Part shown: piece by piece, positions 59,168 to 64,000 of the stretch | How the letters are laid out: every line of letters begins with the position of its first letter | Numbering within the stretch: the first letter of the stretch is position 1 | Notes under the pieces: generated by a model | Told to the model about the DNA's origin: nothing | Database searches by the model: none | What the model saw: only the letters and a program-made list of their open reading frames with translations | Position numbers and translations under genes: made by a program | From: Saccharina japonica | Taxonomy: Eukaryota; Sar; Phaeophyceae; Laminariales; Laminariaceae | Direction: 5' to 3' | Length of the DNA stretch: 64,000 nucleotides | NCBI GenBank assembly: GCA_008828725.1 | Contig: MEHQ01001158.1 | Coordinates: 531,054 to 595,053, forward strand

Positions 59168-62100
59168 ATGCCGAGTGGCCACAGCAACATGGACAAGAGG
59201 CCGCCGACAGAAGTAGACCCACCTGTGCACAGCTCGGGCAAAGCCAGCGAGAAAACGGCCAAGTCGAAGAAGAAGAAGAGAAGGCGCAGCAGCTCCGTTC
59301 GAGGAATTGCAGGCAGTGGAGATAGCCTCGAGCCCAACGGCATAGCGCACCCACAGCAACAGCCGGTGACAACACCAGCCTCTCCCCACAGGACAGGAAG
59401 TATCCCCGACACTGCTTCGGCTAGCAACGGCCGACTTAGCTCCCCCATTCCACGCTCGCGAAGAAACAGCGAAGATGTTGTGGGTAGCCCAAAGGCATCC
59501 GGCATGGGTGGTGCCAGTCTCCGGAGCGGCGTAGCCAGCTCTCCCGACCACCACCACCGCAACAGCGATTTGGACGCAAACATTGACCACCATGACCACC
59601 ACGACAACGGCAACGACGACCAAGATGAGGGTGTTGTCATCCAGCGCGACACGCTGTCTTCATCTGGCTCCGCACACCCTGCAGCTAAGAAAGAGAAAGG
59701 GAAGAAAAGGGAGGAGAAGGATGGGCGACATAAGAAGCACCCTCAGTCCATCCCCGCTGTTGGCGACGCAGCAGGAGGAGGCAGCACCGATTGCTCCTCG
59801 GAGAGCAAGACGGAGCTAGCGCGCAGCCGACGGAAGAGGACGGACCAGGAGGCCGGTGGCTCGGACGAACTCCCTTCGGGAATCCCGTACGCGCTCCCTA
59901 CGCCAGGTAGATACACAGCAGTAGACATCAGACGTTACACTTGATGTACGATACGAGGGTGATACCTTTACGTACATAGTCTCATAATGTTTGTTGATGT
60001 TTGGTCCACCGTTATATTCTCAGCAAGTATTTCTGGCGTCGGCGGTGTCTGCGGAGGGTTAGGGTTTGATGCCCTGCTGGGCAGAGGCTCACCTGGTATT
60101 GACTAGAACGCCGTGAACCCATGACCACTGCCCAGCACAGGGCTGGCATTCGGATTCGCTGCTCGCTGTTATCGGCCTGTATTGCAATACCTTCTCTATT
60201 CGTACAGCTGCAGTATCAACAACAAGGTGCCCCCGAAAGGACTCGACAACAAACCTCGTCGAAACGCCCCCCCCCGCACACTACGAACTCCAAACAGCCT
60301 CACGCTCCACGCCCTTCAAGGCCCGCACAACAGCAGCAGCAGCAGCAACAACAAAATGTCCTGAAACAACTGAAAGACCACTGACGACCTGGCTGCTATA
60401 ACGATTACTGAACAAACAACACACAACACTTGACTTGCATCGTTTCCCCCTCAAACTCAAAACGCCCCCTACACTACAAACCCCTCATACACAGGTTCAC
60501 GCGCTACGCCCTTCAAGGCCCACGCTCACCGACGCTCGCTCGTTCCGCCGGAGGGCTCACGAGACACCCCCACAGCGCCTGAAACCCGGCCTCGAGGCCT
60601 GCCCAACAACTCTGGAGGCGCTGCCGGCGCTGGTTCCGCGGAGGCCGCCGAGGACCGTGGCAGTGGTGCTTGTGGGACAGCAAACGGAGGAGGCGTTGCT
60701 GCTTCTGGGGGGCGCAAACGCCCGCGAGATGCGGTTGGTGGTGGTGGTGGTGGTGGCAGCGACGGGACGGAGACAGTGGTGGCACAACCTGGGTCCGTTC
60801 CCCAGGGGCGGCTGCCGCGGAAGCACCTAGAGCAAAGAAAAGGGCTCCCTATCTTTTCGTTCAAGGCTGACATCATCCGCGCCGTGAAGGGACATCAGGT
60901 GAGGCCCCTCGTGTCAGGCCCTCGTGTCAGGCCCTGGTACTGTACATATATGCGCACGCAGGACACCTATATATCACCGGGAGCCTTACTGTAGTGCATG
61001 CAGGACACCTTTAGCGGCAGCGCTGGTACGTGCAGGGTGCCTGATACCGATGATCCTTTAGGGACTTGATTATAGTATAGAGGGAAACAGTGACTTGATT
61101 GTAGTTCGAGTATAAGAAGCAGTGACTTGATTGTAGTACGAGTATACAGGTAGAAGGAAGCAGGGACTTGGTTACAGTATGGAGGGAAGCAGTGGCGAAA
61201 ACGAACGACTCTTAGGAACAGCCTCCGCCTAGATATGCGCTTGCTTGCTTGCTTGCTTGCTTGCTTGTCGCGGCATGCGCTTGATTGTCCCGGCATGCCT
61301 TTTTGCTCGGCACGGCATGTGGCTTTTGTTCGTGCCGGCACCAGTTAAGTTTTGCTTGTACTGGCATGCGCATACTAGTCTCGTCATTGGCTTGTTTGCT
61401 TCGGCATGCCCTTGGTTGTCCCGGTATACGCTTCTACGTGTGACGGCATGATCTTGGTTGTCCTGGCATGCGTTAAGTTGCCACGGTATGCGGGTCGCTA
61501 TCCCGGGACGCTCTATGGTAGGTTGTCGCGGCATACGCTTTTGCTAACTCCAACATGCGCTTGCTTAGCACTCATCCATGGCATCACGGCATGCAGTTGC
61601 TTGCCACTGCATGCGCTTTCACTCGTTTCGGTATGCGCTGGGTTGCAGTGGCATGCGATTGCTTATCGCGACATGCGCTTGCTTGCCCCGGTATGCGCCT
61701 CTGCTCGTCACGGCATGAGTTCGGAGTTTGCTTGTCCCGGCACACGAGATTGGTTGTCCCAGCATGCGTTTGATTGTCGCGGCACGGGCTTGGTTGTTCC
61801 GGTGTGCGATTACGCTTGGCATGGCATGGGCTTTTGGCTTGTCGCGGCAATGCGCTTTTGCTTGTCCTAGCGTACGCGCACTTGATGAGGCATGCGCCCA
61901 CTTGTCCCGGAGCATGCCCTAGTTTGTAGCGGCACGCGCTTGATTGTTCCGGCATGCACTTTATATGTCGCGGTACGTGCTTTCTTATCACAGCATCACG
62001 GCATACGTCATGCAGTTAATTGCATGTGGCGGCATCCGCCTTTGCTTGTGACGGCATGCGCTTGACTGTACTGTACCGGCATGCGCTTACATCTAACGGC

Positions 62101-63568
62101 ATGCGCTTTTCACCCCTTGCCGTACCGTGCTCGCTCGTGCTTGCGCCGCGCAGACCGTGGTAATCGTGGGGGAAACCGGCAGCGGGAAATCGACACAGAT
62201 CCCGCAGTTCCTGTATGAGGCAGGAGTCACGGGAGGGGGCACCGGCTGGGGCGGAAACGGGCAAGCAGGGTGAGTCCAGCGGAGACAAATCCTGCACATT
62301 TTTCAGACAGATCAGATAGATCATTACTTCAACCATTTGATGATGTAGAATATTATGATGATCTGCACGAACTACAGATCATGTTTGGTGTAGGCATCTG
62401 TATGACACGGGCCTTGTATACACAGGTTTGCCGGGTGGGGATCTGTATGGTACGGCTCTTGCACGACATATCATAAAGGCTAATATGGGATCTAGATGAT
62501 CTATGTGATGTAGATGATCTATGTGATCTACTGCAGATCCTGATCTGTCCTATGTGTAGAAAGGGTTGGGTACCCTGGTAAGCCTTCTTGGAACCTTGTA
62601 CAGCGGCCAACGGCATCAGGAGTGCGGTATTAATAAACGGTCATTTCAACGGTTAATTAGGGTGTGAGCGTGCAGCCGTATGTACGAGCAAGTATGATGG
62701 TGCACACCTCGCACAGACCATCGGTTCGTACGTGATGATCTAGATCTTTCAGGGAAGATCGATTCCTGATCTGTATGATCTGTATGATCTGTAAGATCTA
62801 AATCATGCTGCCGGGTAGGAGCCGTATAATCTGCATAGTCTAGGACATGTTTCCTGGGTTGTACCTGTACTACACAGATCCTGCACAGTACCAGGTATAT
62901 AATAACGGCAGGTTAGGATCTAGATGATCTATAGATGATCTATCTATAGATCATTTATCTATCCGACGTGTGGGATAGTGCCATCTCATGATATTGCAGT
63001 CCAAATGTTACCGGTATACGACCATCCCCCCCGCCCGTTCCATCTATTATACTCATTATTTCACCCCATTCTAAACCCTTTATATCGCGTTCTCCTCCTT
63101 TCCTTTATCCGTGCCTATTTCGCCCCTTTATGAACCCTTTACTTCTTACCCTTCGAACTTTATGTTGTTCCCCCATTCCATTTCCGATCGACGGCAGTTG
63201 AATATGACGCGACCTCCGACGCCATTTGAATACAAAAGACGCGAACTCCTCCCCACTTACGCTTTTTTGTGCCCCCTCTCCCCCCCTCTTACCGATAACG
63301 CCTTCGCAAGGGCTATCGCCAACGGTACCCCAGCCTCCGATTCCGCGACAACGGCTAGAAATAGCGGTGGAGGCGGGAAGGGAGGGAGGGGTGCGGGGGG
63401 TGGGAAGAATGGTAAGGGTGGCCGCTGTAATGGAGGCGTTATTGCGTGCACACAGCCTCGGAGGGTGGCGGCGGTTACCGTGGCCAAGCGGGTGGCGGCG
63501 GAGGCTGGGAGCGAGCTGGGGCATGTGGTGGGGTACACCGTTCGGTTCGACGACTGCACCACTAAGAG
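59168..63568 (+). CDS. DHX35: DEAH-box RNA helicase, DHX35-like, 5' part (runs off the window)
   Basis: ATP-dependent RNA helicase of the DEAH/RHA class; DHX35 relatives act with the spliceosome. Exons: 59168-59906, 60495-60898, 62154-62269, 63311-63568, all with matching phases. The last has a donor (GAG then GTGAGA) and the gene continues beyond 64000; DEAH, SAT and later motifs are not in the window. Residues 1-246 are a low-complexity Ser/Lys/His-rich tail with a basic [12 protein letters not shown] stretch; exon 2 adds a Gly/Ala-rich linker and then [19 protein letters not shown], the usual lead-in. Motif I is GETGSGKST (K393 by my count) and motif Ia is [16 protein letters not shown], followed by [12 protein letters not shown]. 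The wording ACTQPRR...VGYT.RF.D.TT favours DHX35/plant DEAH9 over DHX8 or DHX15, but only part of the domain is visible. The start could be ATG 59168 or ATG 59189. A glycine-rich insert lies between motifs I and Ia; an alternative acceptor before 63359 would shorten it but keep frame. Confidence 0.88.
61225..62110. repeat. Irregular minisatellite CGGCATGCGCTTGCTTGTCC
   Basis: About 880 bp of units of 20-40 bp around CCGGCATGCGCTTGCTTGTC, filling most of helicase intron 2 and ending about 45 bp before the acceptor of exon 62154-62269. Many internal ATGs and frames; none credible. Confidence 0.8.
62735..62985 (-). repeat. GATC-rich repeat family member, inverted
   Basis: Minus-strand copy in helicase intron 3: reading leftwards from TATCTATCCGACGTGTGGG through the core (TAACCTGCCGTTATTATAT, CAACCCAGGAAACATG, ATTATACGGCTCCTACCC). 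A more decayed piece lies at 62283-62560. Confidence 0.6.
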
Positions 63569-64000
63569 GTGAGAGCTCGGTGGTGTGATGTCGTGTGTAT
63601 GTGTGTGTTTTTTTAACATATACTTGTAGGTTGGGTCCGCCTTCCATTAGGGTGCGAATGAGGCGCAAAAAGGAGAATATTATCATAGATTACGTGTAAT
63701 AGCCGACCGAATAACGGACCGGAAAGTTATCGGTTTCGGTTTATTTGTATTTTTCTTCAAGTAACCGAAAACCGAAGATATTTTTCGGTCGGTAATGAGA
63801 TAACCGACCGGACCCCAAACATGGCTTCGGTGTCCAACTCTGGGTGGGGTGTGCGTCCCGTGGGGTTGGGGTTTCCACACCCTGCGGGGCGGTAACCTGT
63901 TTCGGACTGCACGCCCGGTTCGGGGACAAATTACTTGGGATTAAACTCGAATATGTGTACACGTACAGTGCAGTAAGTAACCAGAAGGGCTTAGCTCACC

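Overview
This is nuclear DNA of a eukaryote with long, repeat-filled introns. Three genes can be read exon by exon: GT-AG introns, exon phases that fit, GC-rich third positions, and large introns and spacers full of small transposons, minisatellites and CAG/TAC-type simple repeats. Flagellar transport dynein, disordered serine- and glycine-rich gene ends and this repeat style suggest a stramenopile, most likely a brown alga with an enlarged (kelp-like) genome. That placement is inference; no marker gene is present.

Layout. 1-22.4 kb: mostly repeats, with a few orphan exons of unrecognised genes (minus strand at 4.8-5.1 and 16.5-16.7 kb; a possible four-exon plus-strand gene at 20.6-21.7 kb; weak open frames at 5.9, 11.8 and 13.5 kb). 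22.5-31.9 kb, plus strand: a complete eight-exon phytanoyl-CoA dioxygenase family gene (457 aa in my model) with its iron ligands intact. 31.9-39.2 kb: convergent spacer, repeats only apart from one odd open frame. 39.2-58.9 kb, minus strand: a gene of about 16 exons for a dynein-2 (intraflagellar transport) intermediate chain of the WDR34/DYNC2I2 type. 59.2 kb to the right edge, plus strand: the 5' part of a DEAH-box RNA helicase gene, closest to DHX35 by eye. The last two genes are head to head, with only about 220 bp between start codons.

Repeats. I see Harbinger-like foldback elements with TTA target duplications (two share one TTA), a short MITE with GGGGGACCATAG ends that is itself a target for other elements, a tRNA-headed SINE, a GATC-rich element family, GTGGTCCC foldbacks and many minisatellites.

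Most notable observations: the palindrome TATTAATA occurs about 22 times where about one is expected; tandem arrays sit just downstream of the 5' splice site in seven or eight introns; exon pieces have been duplicated in tandem three times; one dynein intron is GC-AG; and an AT-rich intact 98-codon membrane-protein frame lies antisense inside a dynein intron. I found no CRISPR array, rRNA or free tRNA gene.
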